From Nitrospirota bacterium (GTDB lineage Bacteria; Nitrospirota; Thermodesulfovibrionia; Thermodesulfovibrionales; UBA1546), in contig JAKALU010000005.1 of the NCBI GenBank assembly GCA_021824065.1, forward strand, positions 1 to 56,780: DNA of 56,780 bases, in the 5' to 3' direction. Under the pieces are notes generated by a model. That model did not search any database. It saw only the letters and a program-made list of their open reading frames with translations, and was not told the DNA's origin. Below, in pieces: positions 33,822-41,991 of the stretch. Position numbers and translations under genes: made by a program. Position 1 is the stretch's first letter, and each line of letters starts with the position of its first letter.

Positions 33822-34241
33822 ATGCCGATATTCGTAGTCCATGAGCATCATGCCAGACACCTCCATTTTGATTTCAGGCTGGAGATGGAAGGCGTCCTTA
33901 AATCATGGGCAGTGCCAAAAGGGCCGTCTATGAACCCTGAGGAAAAGAGACTTGCTGTCATGGTGGAAGACCATACCCTCGAATACGGCACGTTCGAAGG
34001 GGCAATACCCGAGGGGCAATACGGAGCCGGACGGGTCGTTATATGGGATAAGGGTACATATGATCTTATAGGAGGAGGCATGGCTGAAGGAAAGATCGAG
34101 TTTTTATTGAAGGGGAGAAAATTGCGAGGGATATTCGTGCTTACAAAGATGAAAGGTAAAGAAAAGAAGTGGCTTCTAATAAAAAAGAAGGATGAATACG
34201 CAGACCCTTTCTTTAGACTGAAGACCGTTCTGATTTTATGA
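33822..34241 (+). CDS. Stand-alone LigD-type 3'-phosphoesterase
   Basis: 139 aa from ATG 33822; the in-frame ATG 33786 only adds residues outside the domain. [31 protein letters not shown] carries the conserved His/Asp/Glu residues of the phosphoesterase (PE) module. [23 protein letters not shown] and VIWDKGTYD follow, and [14 protein letters not shown] ends the fold. In bacterial non-homologous end joining this module trims 3' ends; here it is separate from any ligase or polymerase domain, and no ku or ligD is nearby. Confidence 0.92.
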   Translation: MPIFVVHEHHARHLHFDFRLEMEGVLKSWAVPKGPSMNPEEKRLAVMVEDHTLEYGTFEGAIPEGQYGAGRVVIWDKGTYDLIGGGMAEGKIEFLLKGRKLRGIFVLTKMKGKEKKWLLIKKKDEYADPFFRLKTVLIL

Positions 34242-34295
34242 ACAGTCCTGTCTAAATGTGGAACACTATAGATAACCTGAATTTTTAAATTGAAG

Positions 34296-34323
34296 TTGAC
34301 AGTAAAATGTATTTAGGTATATT
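34296..34323 (+). promoter_or_regulatory. Promoter of propeller-cytochrome gene 1
   Basis: TTGACA (34296-34301), 16-base spacer, TATATT (34318-34323). The upstream TTTTTAAATTGAAG resembles TTTAAACTTCAGG and CTCAAACATCAGG before the TTGACA boxes at 38382 and 41655. About 145 bases of leader follow, with a GGGGAGGTGAGG motif near 34377. Confidence 0.5.
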
Positions 34324-34468
34324 TTTAAAAAGATAGATCTGATATTAAGAAATAAAAAGATCGATTAAATGCATAGGGGAGGTGAGGAAAAGTAAGGTTT
34401 TAGTGAGTATACTGCGTAGTTAATATCTTCTAAAAAATTAAAAACAAAAAAAGGACGGGGAGAAAAAA

Positions 34469-35620
34469 ATGAAGAAAAGTTTTACGGTTATTTTGCTTCT
34501 GGTATTAGCCGCAATTAGCTATATAGTATTCAGTGGAGTCCCGGGTTACGGAGGGGCTACAGCTCCAGGTTATGGGGGTTCAACATCGACTGCTGCGTCT
34601 GCAGAAAAGGCAGTAGCGGTAGAAGCAAAAGAGATAAAGGCAGCCAAGGAACCAAAATTTAACGCTATTGCTTATATAGCAGGACACGGCGGTCATCTGG
34701 CAGTTATTGACCTCAGGACTATGAAGGCCCCGGTGGACATGGAAAAGGGCAGGATTGTTCTTACAGAAGCTGGCTCTGAGATGGAAGGCAAGATTGCCGG
34801 CATGAGCTTTGAAGAGGTTAAGAAGGCTGGCGGTTCTCACGGTCAAGCGCTCATAAAACAGAAGGGTAAAAAGGTTTTGGTTGCCGGTACATTGGCTGGC
34901 AATGTCTATAAGGTTGATCTCAGCACAGGGAAAAAGGAAGGACCCTTTAAGGTAGGAGAGAAGTTCTGCGGCGCTATAGTCGGCCCTGATGGCAATATTT
35001 ACCTTGAGGATATGGCAGACGGTCATATATACATTTGGGATGCAAACAAGTTGAAGACTGTAGACAAGATGCCTGTAGGCAAAGCGCTATGCGGTATCCA
35101 ATGGACTAAAGGTGCTAAGAAAGCATACATTACCGATATGCCTGTGGGTGTAGTTTACGTCTATGACTGGAAGACTAAGAAAAAGATAAAGGAAATCAGC
35201 AGCCCTGAGATGACATTTATTCACCAGGCCAGAATGACCCCTGATGGGAAATATCTCTGGGTAAGCGCTCCAAATGAGTTTGACCCAGGGCTTAAACCAG
35301 GCACACACAAGAGCCAGGTCATTATTATTGACACCGCCAAAGATGAGATCGTTAAACGTATAATTCTACCTGATAATGTAAGACCTCACGACTTTGCATT
35401 TACCAAAGACGGTAAATATGCTTTCCTTTCATCCAGGACATATGGGGATGACAGCACACTAAACATAATGGATATGAAAAACTACAATATTGTAGGGAAA
35501 GTGTCAGCATGCGCTGAATGCCATAAGGCTGCAGGAGTAACGGTCAAAGTCGATAAAGGCTCACCACTTCTTTGCGGTATAGAGGTTGATTGGAGTCCAG
35601 CAAAGGTGGCTAAGAAGTAA
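34469..35620 (+). CDS. Secreted beta-propeller protein with one C-terminal CXXCH heme site (copy 1)
   Basis: 383 aa. A signal peptide (residues 1-22) is followed by a Gly/Ala-rich linker (GYGGATAPGYGGST) and a YVTN/cytochrome d1-like propeller with repeats such as NAIAYIAGHGGHLAVIDLRT, GKKVLVAGTLAGNVYKVDLS, GAKKAYITDMPVGVVYVYD, GKYLWVSAPNEFDPG and GKYAFLSSRTYGDDSTLNIM. CAECHK near 348 is a single c-heme motif. It should act in the periplasm or be surface-anchored. Weakly similar to the protein at 38530 (AGHGGH near the N-terminus, CXXCH and LLCGI/ILCGL at the C-terminus). It has its own terminator and precedes an ABC permease. Confidence 0.8.
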   Translation: MKKSFTVILLLVLAAISYIVFSGVPGYGGATAPGYGGSTSTAASAEKAVAVEAKEIKAAKEPKFNAIAYIAGHGGHLAVIDLRTMKAPVDMEKGRIVLTEAGSEMEGKIAGMSFEEVKKAGGSHGQALIKQKGKKVLVAGTLAGNVYKVDLSTGKKEGPFKVGEKFCGAIVGPDGNIYLEDMADGHIYIWDANKLKTVDKMPVGKALCGIQWTKGAKKAYITDMPVGVVYVYDWKTKKKIKEISSPEMTFIHQARMTPDGKYLWVSAPNEFDPGLKPGTHKSQVIIIDTAKDEIVKRIILPDNVRPHDFAFTKDGKYAFLSSRTYGDDSTLNIMDMKNYNIVGKVSACAECHKAAGVTVKVDKGSPLLCGIEVDWSPAKVAKK

Positions 35621-35640
35621 ATTTAAAACTCTGAACTTAA

Positions 35641-35674
35641 GGGCTGGAGAATGTAAAGTTTTCCAGCCCTTTTT
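35641..35674 (+). terminator. Rho-independent terminator
   Basis: GGGCTGGA (35641-35648) pairs with TCCAGCCC (35662-35669), followed by five T. It lies 20 bases after the propeller gene stop. Confidence 0.85.
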
Positions 35675-35712
35675 ATGTCAATAGACATTACTATTGTATA
35701 ATTAACTATATA

Positions 35713-36918
35713 ATGAAAAAGATAAAAATCTTCAGCCTTGCCGTAAGAAACCTGAGAAGAAAATTCGTCCGTACATTTGTATTACTTCTGGTAGTTGCAG
35801 TAGTTACCGGCACATTGCTCAGTGCGACTATTTTCATAACCGGGATGAAGAATGCCATGAAGATTGGCACCTATCGACTTGGTGCAGATGTGCTTGTAGT
35901 ACCCGAGAAAAATGAATCTCAGGCAAAAGCAGCGCTGCTTGCTGGTGAGCCAACAAGCTTTTATATGGATAGGGATGTCCTTGAAAAAGTAAAAAAGATT
36001 GAAGGGGTAAAAAAGGCGTCTCCGCAGCTTTTTCTCAAACCATCGTCTTTCACCTGTTGTTTTAATGTAGATGTTTTTCTTGTGGCCTTTGAACCTAAGA
36101 CAGATTTTACAATAACTCCGTGGCTTGAAAAAAATCTTAAGAAACCTCTTGCAGGCAATGAGATTATAACAGGCAGGGAAATACCAGTTGTTGTAGGGGA
36201 TACAATCCCATTTTTTGGAGCACCCTTTAACGTTGTTGGCACTATGGAACCTACAGGCATGAAATTTTTTGACCAGACGGTTTTTATGACTATGGACGCA
36301 GCATATACCATGGCTGAAAACTCAAAGACTAAGTCAATGCAGCCAATCGATATAGCTAAGGATAAGATTTCAGCAGTGCTGGTTCAGGTTCAGGAAGGCT
36401 ATACCCCTGAAAGGGTTGCTATAAGAATAGAACATGATATTGAGGGGATTAAGGCGATCGCATCAGACGAGGTTATAAGTACGGTGCGAAGACAATTGAA
36501 CGGACTGCTGAGGGGGATACTCGCAATAAGCGCTGTATTATGGATACTGGCTCTTTTAATGATGGGTTTTGCATTCTATATGATTGTTAATGAGAGACAG
36601 AGGGAACTCGGTCTGCTAAGAGCGATGGGAGCGAAAAAGGGACATATTTTCAGCCTGATAATAACAGAGGCTGTCATGATATCTTTTATAGGCGGTGTTA
36701 TCGGATTAATAAGCGGTTATATGCTTTTGCTTACGTTTAAAAGTCTTATACTCCACAGCCTGAAATTACCATACCTTTTACCTCCTGTAATGGTTCTTAT
36801 TGAACTTCTGTCCGGTGCAATTATATTCTCTATGCTTACAGGGCTTCTATCATCCCTGTTGCCTGCTGTCTCTGCAAGCAAGATGGAGCCGTATGAAGCA
36901 ATTAGAAAAGGAGAATAA
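35713..36918 (+). CDS. FtsX/MacB-like ABC permease with Cys-Cys motif (module 1)
   Basis: 401 aa. TM1 is at about 20-40, then an extracytoplasmic domain, and three C-terminal TMs at about 275-300, 325-345 and 362-388. RLGADVLVVPEKNES, SFYMDRDVLEKVKKIEGVKKASPQL and SFTCCFNVDVFLVAFEP are shared with the permease at 39749; the Cys-Cys pair is in the outer domain. ERQRELGLLRAMGAKKGHI is the FtsX-family cytoplasmic coupling segment. The type recalls the Cys-Cys permeases beside FTR1/P19 iron systems. Likely an exporter or a mechanotransmission complex with the ATPase at 37617; substrate unknown. Confidence 0.88.
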   Translation: MKKIKIFSLAVRNLRRKFVRTFVLLLVVAVVTGTLLSATIFITGMKNAMKIGTYRLGADVLVVPEKNESQAKAALLAGEPTSFYMDRDVLEKVKKIEGVKKASPQLFLKPSSFTCCFNVDVFLVAFEPKTDFTITPWLEKNLKKPLAGNEIITGREIPVVVGDTIPFFGAPFNVVGTMEPTGMKFFDQTVFMTMDAAYTMAENSKTKSMQPIDIAKDKISAVLVQVQEGYTPERVAIRIEHDIEGIKAIASDEVISTVRRQLNGLLRGILAISAVLWILALLMMGFAFYMIVNERQRELGLLRAMGAKKGHIFSLIITEAVMISFIGGVIGLISGYMLLLTFKSLILHSLKLPYLLPPVMVLIELLSGAIIFSMLTGLLSSLLPAVSASKMEPYEAIRKGE

Positions 36919-36928
36919 GGGAGGAGAA

Positions 36929-37570
36929 ATGAAAATAGGTAATTTAATGATGACTATAAGGCTATGTATACCGGGTATGCTGATTATTGTTTTGCTATCA
37001 GTTATTTCATGCAAGAAGGAACAACCTATTCCAGAAAAAAGGCCGGTTCAGGCTATAAATCCATATTCAAGCGATTCTGTTTTTGCTGAAGTGAAAGAGA
37101 AATTACAAAAAAATCCCGATGATGTGGATGCACTATATCATCTTGCCGACCTGTATGACCGTAACGGGCAATATGCCGAAGCCATAGATGCATATAAAAA
37201 AGTGATAAAATTAAAGCCCGATATGGGATATGCATATTTTAAAATGGGCACAGCATATGATCGTCTCAATCAGCCTGCGGAGGCAATAAATGCGTTAAAG
37301 AAGGCTATAAAATATATGCCCAACTATGCAGCGTCATACAATAATCTTGGTATAGCTTACGGCAAGCTTAATAGATTTAATGAAGAAATAGCAGCTCTGA
37401 AAAAGGCGATAAAACTAAGGCCGACATATTCATCAGCCAGATATAATTTAGGTATCACATATTTAAAGACAGGGAATAAAAAGGCTTCTATGCAGGAATA
37501 TGAATCCTTAAAGAATTTTGACGAAGGCGCTGCAGAGGCTTTATTAAAAGAGATAAAAAGTGCTTCATAA
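36929..37570 (+). CDS. TPR-repeat lipoprotein
   Basis: 213 aa from ATG 36929 with GGGAGGAG 3-4 bases upstream. The signal peptide ends LLSVISC, a lipobox with Cys28. Four to five TPR units follow (DALYHLADLYDRNGQYAEAI, GYAYFKMGTAYDRLNQPAEA, AASYNNLGIAYGKLNRFNEE, SARYNLGITYLKTGNKKA). It should be an envelope scaffold for the permease or propeller protein; module 2 lacks an equivalent. The 3' end carries a 22-bp tandem duplication across the stop. Confidence 0.88.
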   Translation: MKIGNLMMTIRLCIPGMLIIVLLSVISCKKEQPIPEKRPVQAINPYSSDSVFAEVKEKLQKNPDDVDALYHLADLYDRNGQYAEAIDAYKKVIKLKPDMGYAYFKMGTAYDRLNQPAEAINALKKAIKYMPNYAASYNNLGIAYGKLNRFNEEIAALKKAIKLRPTYSSARYNLGITYLKTGNKKASMQEYESLKNFDEGAAEALLKEIKSAS

Positions 37571-37590
37571 AGAGATAAAAAGTGCTTCAT
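37547..37590 (+). repeat. Perfect 22-bp tandem duplication across a stop codon
   Basis: A 22-base unit occupies 37547-37568 and 37569-37590, identical in both. The first copy encodes the last residues KEIKSAS of the TPR protein; the second lies after the stop. Confidence 0.95.
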
Positions 37591-37616
37591 AAGGACTAAG
37601 CTAAAAAATATAGTAT

Positions 37617-38282
37617 ATGATTGAGATCAAAAATCTTATAAAAACTTACAACATAGGCGGGCAGACCATTAAGGCTGTGGATAATGTAAGTTTGATGATT
37701 GAAAAAGGAGATCTCGTATCAATAGTCGGACATTCTGGCAGCGGGAAGACCACACTCTTGAGTCTAATAGGGGGGTTGACAATGCCTGCTTCGGGCTCTG
37801 TCATAATTGACGGAATAGATATATGGTCTATGGGCGATGACAAGCTTTCTGAGTTCAGGAATAAAAAGATCAGCTTTATATACCAGTTTTCGAGCCTTAT
37901 TCCAACCCTGACAGTTCTTGAAAACGTGATGCTTCCAACTGCTTTTGGATCTCATGATGAAAATGCAGAAGAGTATGCAAAGAAACTTCTTGATACAGTT
38001 GGACTGAAAGATAAGATGACTTCATATCCCTCACAACTTTCAGGCGGGCAGCAAAGGAGGGTTGCTATTGCAAGGGCATTTATTAATAAACCCGAGATTA
38101 TCCTTGCTGACGAACCCACCGGAGACCTCGATGAGGAGACAGAAAAAGAAATCTTAAGCCTTTTTCACAGTATGAATAGAGAAAAAAATATAACTTTTGT
38201 TATCGTAACCCACGATAAGGAGATTGCAAACCAGGCCAAAAGGAAATTAAAAATGGGTAATGGTTCTATTAAAGAACTATAA
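37617..38282 (+). CDS. LolD/MacB-type ABC ATPase (module 1)
   Basis: 221 aa. Walker A VGHSGSGKTTLLSLIGG, Q-loop YQFSSLIPTLTVLENV, signature LSGGQQRRVAIARAF, Walker B EIILADEPTGDLD, and H-loop VTHDKEIA. It matches the FtsX-class partners of MacB/LolCDE systems. It should pair with the permease at 35713, with the TPR lipoprotein gene between them. 61% or so of positions look shared with the module 2 ATPase by eye. Confidence 0.93.
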   Translation: MIEIKNLIKTYNIGGQTIKAVDNVSLMIEKGDLVSIVGHSGSGKTTLLSLIGGLTMPASGSVIIDGIDIWSMGDDKLSEFRNKKISFIYQFSSLIPTLTVLENVMLPTAFGSHDENAEEYAKKLLDTVGLKDKMTSYPSQLSGGQQRRVAIARAFINKPEIILADEPTGDLDEETEKEILSLFHSMNREKNITFVIVTHDKEIANQAKRKLKMGNGSIKEL

Positions 38283-38296
38283 AGCTGCCTGCAAGT

Positions 38297-38335
38297 GAAG
38301 CTCTCCCCCCGACCGAAAGTCGGAGGGAGAGCTTC
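38297..38335 (+). terminator. Long hairpin after module 1
   Basis: A 17-bp stem with one mismatch (GAAGCTCTCCCCCCGAC with GTCGGAGGGAGAGCTTC, loop CGAAA), 14 bases after the ATPase stop. There is no T run, so termination efficiency is uncertain. Confidence 0.6.
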
Positions 38336-38381
38336 TGCTACCATCCATGTAAAATAGAAAGTCTAAACTTTAAACTTCAGG

Positions 38382-38409
38382 TTGACAAAGTTGGAATTGA
38401 TTATAAATA
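38382..38409 (+). promoter_or_regulatory. Promoter of propeller-cytochrome gene 2
   Basis: TTGACA (38382-38387), 16-base spacer, TAAATA (38404-38409), preceded by TTTAAACTTCAGG. The leader of about 115 bases contains AAAAGGAGGTGAT (about 38450) far upstream of the real ribosome site GGGGAGGAAG before the ATG. Confidence 0.5.
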
Positions 38410-38529
38410 CTATCCACAGAATATCTTTTATATCTTTGCGTAAATATAAAAGGAGGTGATATAGCAGGAAGCATTTGAGGGTTGTTTTTTGAAATTCTTA
38501 AAAAATAAAAGAAACGGGGAGGAAGTATA

Positions 38530-39666
38530 ATGAAAAAAGTTTTGGTATTGCTTTTTGCTGTATTGTTTGTCTGCGCAGGATACCTTGCCTTCACTACCAT
38601 TGATTCCAAGACACCCGCTGTTGTAGCTGCAAAAAAGACATATTCAGCCACTGTTTATGTAGCTGGACACGGTGGTCACTTTGCCAAGGCAGATGTGACT
38701 ATAGACCCAAATGACGCTGATAACCCGATAAAGATAAACAGTCTTGATAAGGTTGATATCGGGACAACAGCAACCCACAAAACCCATGATGCGCGTATAG
38801 ACGCCACTGACAGCAACATTCTATTCTGGTCAACATATGCGTTAGATGACAAAGGAAAGCAGCATGTGGGCAAGTCCGACCTGAAAACAGGCAAGGTTAT
38901 TACGGATATAGCGATGGATCCAGACCCAAGGGCTCCTGGAAAGACAGGACCGATTTACTGTGCATCAGGGCAGAGCAAAAAAGATTTTATGCCGGTATTT
39001 ATGGGTAGCGAGGCATATGTCGATGTATTTGATAAGAAAACAATGGAACATAAACACAGGGTGTTTATAAGCGACCTCGGCTATAAGCCTGGCACCTATC
39101 AGTTTTTGCATGGGATTAACTCCAATGATATGAAGAAATTCCTTCTCACCATAACTATGAAGGGTGAGGATGGGAAGATGAACGGGAAGCTGGACTTTGT
39201 AATGGTTGATCTCCCATCCCTTGAGAAGGGCAAATTCAAGGAGCTTGCAAGAAACACATTGAGCGGCGAACCTGGAAAGACCATCACCTTCAGACAGTAT
39301 TTCAGCAAGGATGATAAATTAATCTTTCAGTCAGCTGCAGACAGAGTCTGGGTAATGGATGCAGCCACCCTTAAGCTCGTAGATGAAAAAACGACAGGCG
39401 CTAATGGTCAGAACCATGATGTAATGCCAACCCCTGATGGTAAATATGCTCTCCTGACCCTTAGAACCACTACCGCAGCAGTTGGTGCGGATGGGAAGGC
39501 AATTGAGGGCAAAACCATCACAGATGGTACATTGATGCTCTATGATGCTGATGCCAAAAAACTCGTGGGCAAACCTACATCAACCTGTTTAGGATGTCAC
39601 CAAAACATGGCACTTGGTGATAAGAATGCGATTCTTTGCGGCTTAGACGCCAACTATAAAAAATAA
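38530..39666 (+). CDS. Secreted beta-propeller protein with one C-terminal CXXCH heme site (copy 2)
   Basis: 378 aa. Signal peptide residues 1-22, then TYSATVYVAGHGGHFAKADV. Propeller-like repeats include HDARIDATDSNILFWSTYAL, KLIFQSAADRVWVMDAATLK and GKYALLTLRTTTAAVGADGK. CLGCHQ near 353 is the single heme-c motif and ILCGLDANYKK the end. It is a diverged paralogue of the protein at 34469 with the same start/end landmarks. It has its own promoter and a strong terminator, and precedes permease/ATPase module 2. A periplasmic electron or ligand carrier is likely; the substrate is unknown. Confidence 0.8.
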   Translation: MKKVLVLLFAVLFVCAGYLAFTTIDSKTPAVVAAKKTYSATVYVAGHGGHFAKADVTIDPNDADNPIKINSLDKVDIGTTATHKTHDARIDATDSNILFWSTYALDDKGKQHVGKSDLKTGKVITDIAMDPDPRAPGKTGPIYCASGQSKKDFMPVFMGSEAYVDVFDKKTMEHKHRVFISDLGYKPGTYQFLHGINSNDMKKFLLTITMKGEDGKMNGKLDFVMVDLPSLEKGKFKELARNTLSGEPGKTITFRQYFSKDDKLIFQSAADRVWVMDAATLKLVDEKTTGANGQNHDVMPTPDGKYALLTLRTTTAAVGADGKAIEGKTITDGTLMLYDADAKKLVGKPTSTCLGCHQNMALGDKNAILCGLDANYKK

Positions 39667-39679
39667 CTGCTTTCTTTTT

Positions 39680-39723
39680 ATTCTTTCTATGCGGCTGACA
39701 AAGCCGCATAGAAAGAATTTCTT
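39680..39723 (+). terminator. Strong Rho-independent terminator
   Basis: A 17-bp perfect stem (ATTCTTTCTATGCGGCT with AGCCGCATAGAAAGAAT, loop GACAA) followed by TTCTT, 13 bases after the propeller gene stop. Confidence 0.85.
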
Positions 39724-39748
39724 ATAATCATTTATAATAAATTAAAAT

Positions 39749-40945
39749 ATGATGAAAAAATTCACGCTATTTTCACTTGCGCTTAAAAACCTCAAAAGGA
39801 AGCCTTTAAGAACAAGTATACTGGTCATCGCGATAGGACTATTGGTATCTGCTTTTGTATTTGCATTATCTTTTGTCAGGCGCGTTGACTCAAGTATCAA
39901 AATTACTTCTGAACGGCTCGGCGCTGACCTGCTTATAGTACCTACAGGATCGAGAGGGGCAGCAGAAGATGTCCTGCTCGAAAATGAGGTGAAGTCATTT
40001 TATATGGATAAAGGTATTGTAGAAAGGGTGAAGAAGATCAAAGGTGTAGACGAATTAACATACCAGACCTATCTTGTTACCATAACAGGTGCTTGCTGTG
40101 ATGTGCCTGAGTCTATAGTTATTGCATTTAACCAGGATACTGATTTCATTATTAAGCCCTGGCTTAATAAAAAGTTGGGCAGGAGGCTTCAAAAAGGTGA
40201 AGCTATTGTTGGCAGTGAGTCGGCTTTTAACATCAGGATAGGGCTCACAGAGGTGGATAGCGTCCTGTTCGGGAATATGTTTAAAATGGTTGGTGTTCTC
40301 GACAAAACAGGAACAGGGCTTGATAACGCCATATTCATCGATGATGAAAATATAGCTGATATAGTGAGGGGAGGCAAGGCGAATATAAAATCAGGGCAGA
40401 TATCCCTCATTTTTGCAAAGATCAAAAAAGGTCATGATCCTTACAAGGTTGCCGGCGAGATTGAGGATTCCATAATAGAAGTAGACGCAGTAGCAAGAAA
40501 GGATATCGGCAAGAATATAATAAATACACTGAGAGATATAAACCGGATATTCTCTATTACAGTGATACTTGCCTCCATACTCTCTGTATTTCTTGTCTGG
40601 GCTGTTTTTTCTGCAATTGCTAATGAGAGGGCAAAAGAAATTGGAATCATGAGGGCTATTGGTGCAAAGGAATACCATGTTGTAAGGCTTTTTTTTCTTG
40701 AGGTTTTGGTTATCGGCAGTATTGGAAGTATCATCGGCATTATCTCCGGGACTGTCCTTTCTTTATTGATGGCAAAGAGTTTCACCATTCTGAAAAATTT
40801 AGCTGCGGACTTAAACACCGTGGAGCGTGTTTTCATAGCTACATTAAGTTTCTTGATTGGAACAGTGGTCTGTGTTGCTGGAGCCCTTTCACCAATCCAG
40901 AGAATAAAAAAACTGGAACCACTTTTAGCAATAAAAGAGGAATAA
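39749..40945 (+). CDS. FtsX/MacB-like ABC permease with Cys-Cys motif (module 2)
   Basis: 398 aa with the same plan as the permease at 35713: TM1 at about 22-42; outer domain with RLGADLLIVPTGSRG, SFYMDKGIVERVKKIKGV and TGACCDVPESIVIAF; and three C-terminal TMs. ERAKEIGIMRAIGAKEYHV is the coupling segment. The Cys-Cys pair is conserved, implying a redox or metal/heme function in the outer domain. One base separates its stop from the ATPase start. Confidence 0.88.
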   Translation: MMKKFTLFSLALKNLKRKPLRTSILVIAIGLLVSAFVFALSFVRRVDSSIKITSERLGADLLIVPTGSRGAAEDVLLENEVKSFYMDKGIVERVKKIKGVDELTYQTYLVTITGACCDVPESIVIAFNQDTDFIIKPWLNKKLGRRLQKGEAIVGSESAFNIRIGLTEVDSVLFGNMFKMVGVLDKTGTGLDNAIFIDDENIADIVRGGKANIKSGQISLIFAKIKKGHDPYKVAGEIEDSIIEVDAVARKDIGKNIINTLRDINRIFSITVILASILSVFLVWAVFSAIANERAKEIGIMRAIGAKEYHVVRLFFLEVLVIGSIGSIIGIISGTVLSLLMAKSFTILKNLAADLNTVERVFIATLSFLIGTVVCVAGALSPIQRIKKLEPLLAIKEE

Positions 40946-40946
40946 T

Positions 40947-41621
40947 TTGTCACAGATAGAGATTATAGACATTACTAAGATCTATTCGATAGATAGTTTG
41001 AATATCAATGCTGTTGATAATGTTTCATTAAGGGTGGAGAAGGGTGAGTTCTTGTCTATAGTAGGGCATTCAGGCTCTGGCAAGACGACCCTGATCTCTA
41101 TTATCGGGGGTATAATAAGACCTTCCTCAGGAAAGATACTGTTTGATGGAACAGATATCTTTTCTTTCAATGACGAAAAATTATCGGGATACAGGAGCGA
41201 GAAAATCGGTTTTATGTTTCAGTTCTCAAGCCTTTTGCCGATTCTTACTGCAAAGGAGAATGTCCTTCTCCCGTGTCTTTTCAGCCCGGCGAAGAGGTCA
41301 GATAATGAAAAAAAGGCAATAGAATATCTTAATATGGTAGGTCTGAGTGATAAGATAAATGCATATTCATCACACCTCTCGGGAGGGCAGCAGAGGAGGG
41401 TTGCCATTGCGCGTGCATTGATGAACGACCCAGAAGTCATACTCGCTGATGAGCCCACAGGCGACCTTGATGAAAAGACAGAGGCTGATATAATGAAGTT
41501 CTTTAAGATAATGAATGAAGAAAGGGATATAACCTTTATTATGGTTACTCATAATACAGAGCTTGCAAGGCAGACTAAACGACAGTTGAAAATGAGTAAT
41601 GGTTCGATTAAGGAATTATAA
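40947..41621 (+). CDS. LolD/MacB-type ABC ATPase (module 2)
   Basis: 224 aa with a TTG start directly after the permease stop. Walker A VGHSGSGKTTLISIIGG, Q-loop FQFSSLLPILTAKENV, signature LSGGQQRRVAIARAL, Walker B EVILADEPTGDLD, H-loop VTHNTELA. Closely related to the module 1 ATPase, down to the shared C-terminus NGSIKEL, supporting duplication of the whole module. Confidence 0.93.
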   Translation: MSQIEIIDITKIYSIDSLNINAVDNVSLRVEKGEFLSIVGHSGSGKTTLISIIGGIIRPSSGKILFDGTDIFSFNDEKLSGYRSEKIGFMFQFSSLLPILTAKENVLLPCLFSPAKRSDNEKKAIEYLNMVGLSDKINAYSSHLSGGQQRRVAIARALMNDPEVILADEPTGDLDEKTEADIMKFFKIMNEERDITFIMVTHNTELARQTKRQLKMSNGSIKEL

Positions 41622-41654
41622 GAACTCGATAGATTCTAAAGCTCAAACATCAGG

Positions 41655-41683
41655 TTGACATGCCTATACATTTCTGGTAATTT
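41655..41683 (+). promoter_or_regulatory. Promoter of the small membrane protein gene
   Basis: TTGACA (41655-41660), 17-base spacer, TAATTT (41678-41683), preceded by CTCAAACATCAGG like the promoter at 38382. The start point would coincide with the ATGATG at 41689-41694, so the mRNA is probably leaderless. Confidence 0.5.
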
Positions 41684-41688
41684 TCTAT

Positions 41689-41991
41689 ATGATGAGAATA
41701 AGACCGAAAGTTAAAAAGGTGCTTGCATTGACATTACTATTAGGTCTGTTACCTTGTCTTGTGTTTCTCTTTTATCTTACTCCTGCCAAGAAAATGGATT
41801 CTTGTTTTTCATTTATGTCTATCGATGTCTGCGGCAGTCACGATATTCAGTCAACGGCTGTTTCGTTTGCGATTGTGCCTTTTTGCATACTTTTTATATT
41901 CTTTCTGACAATAAGCCGTCTCTCAGAATTTCAAACCTTTCTATACCGGGCAGTTCTCGCTTATTCACTGGATAAGCCCCCTTTAATTTAA
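41689..41991 (+). CDS. Small two-helix membrane protein, unknown
   Basis: 100 aa (or 99 from the second ATG). Helices at about 10-30 and 57-77. The loop between them carries Cys residues (KKMDSCFSFMSIDVCGSHD), and one more Cys lies in each helix region. No family recognised. It lies between the ABC module and the five-heme cytochrome, so a role in envelope redox chemistry is possible. Confidence 0.6.
   Translation: MMRIRPKVKKVLALTLLLGLLPCLVFLFYLTPAKKMDSCFSFMSIDVCGSHDIQSTAVSFAIVPFCILFIFFLTISRLSEFQTFLYRAVLAYSLDKPPLI

Noticed and set aside
36800-36928. Upstream extension of the TPR lipoprotein into the permease gene
   Set aside because: It overlaps the permease 3' end in another frame; ATG 36929 has a strong ribosome site and begins a proper lipoprotein signal.
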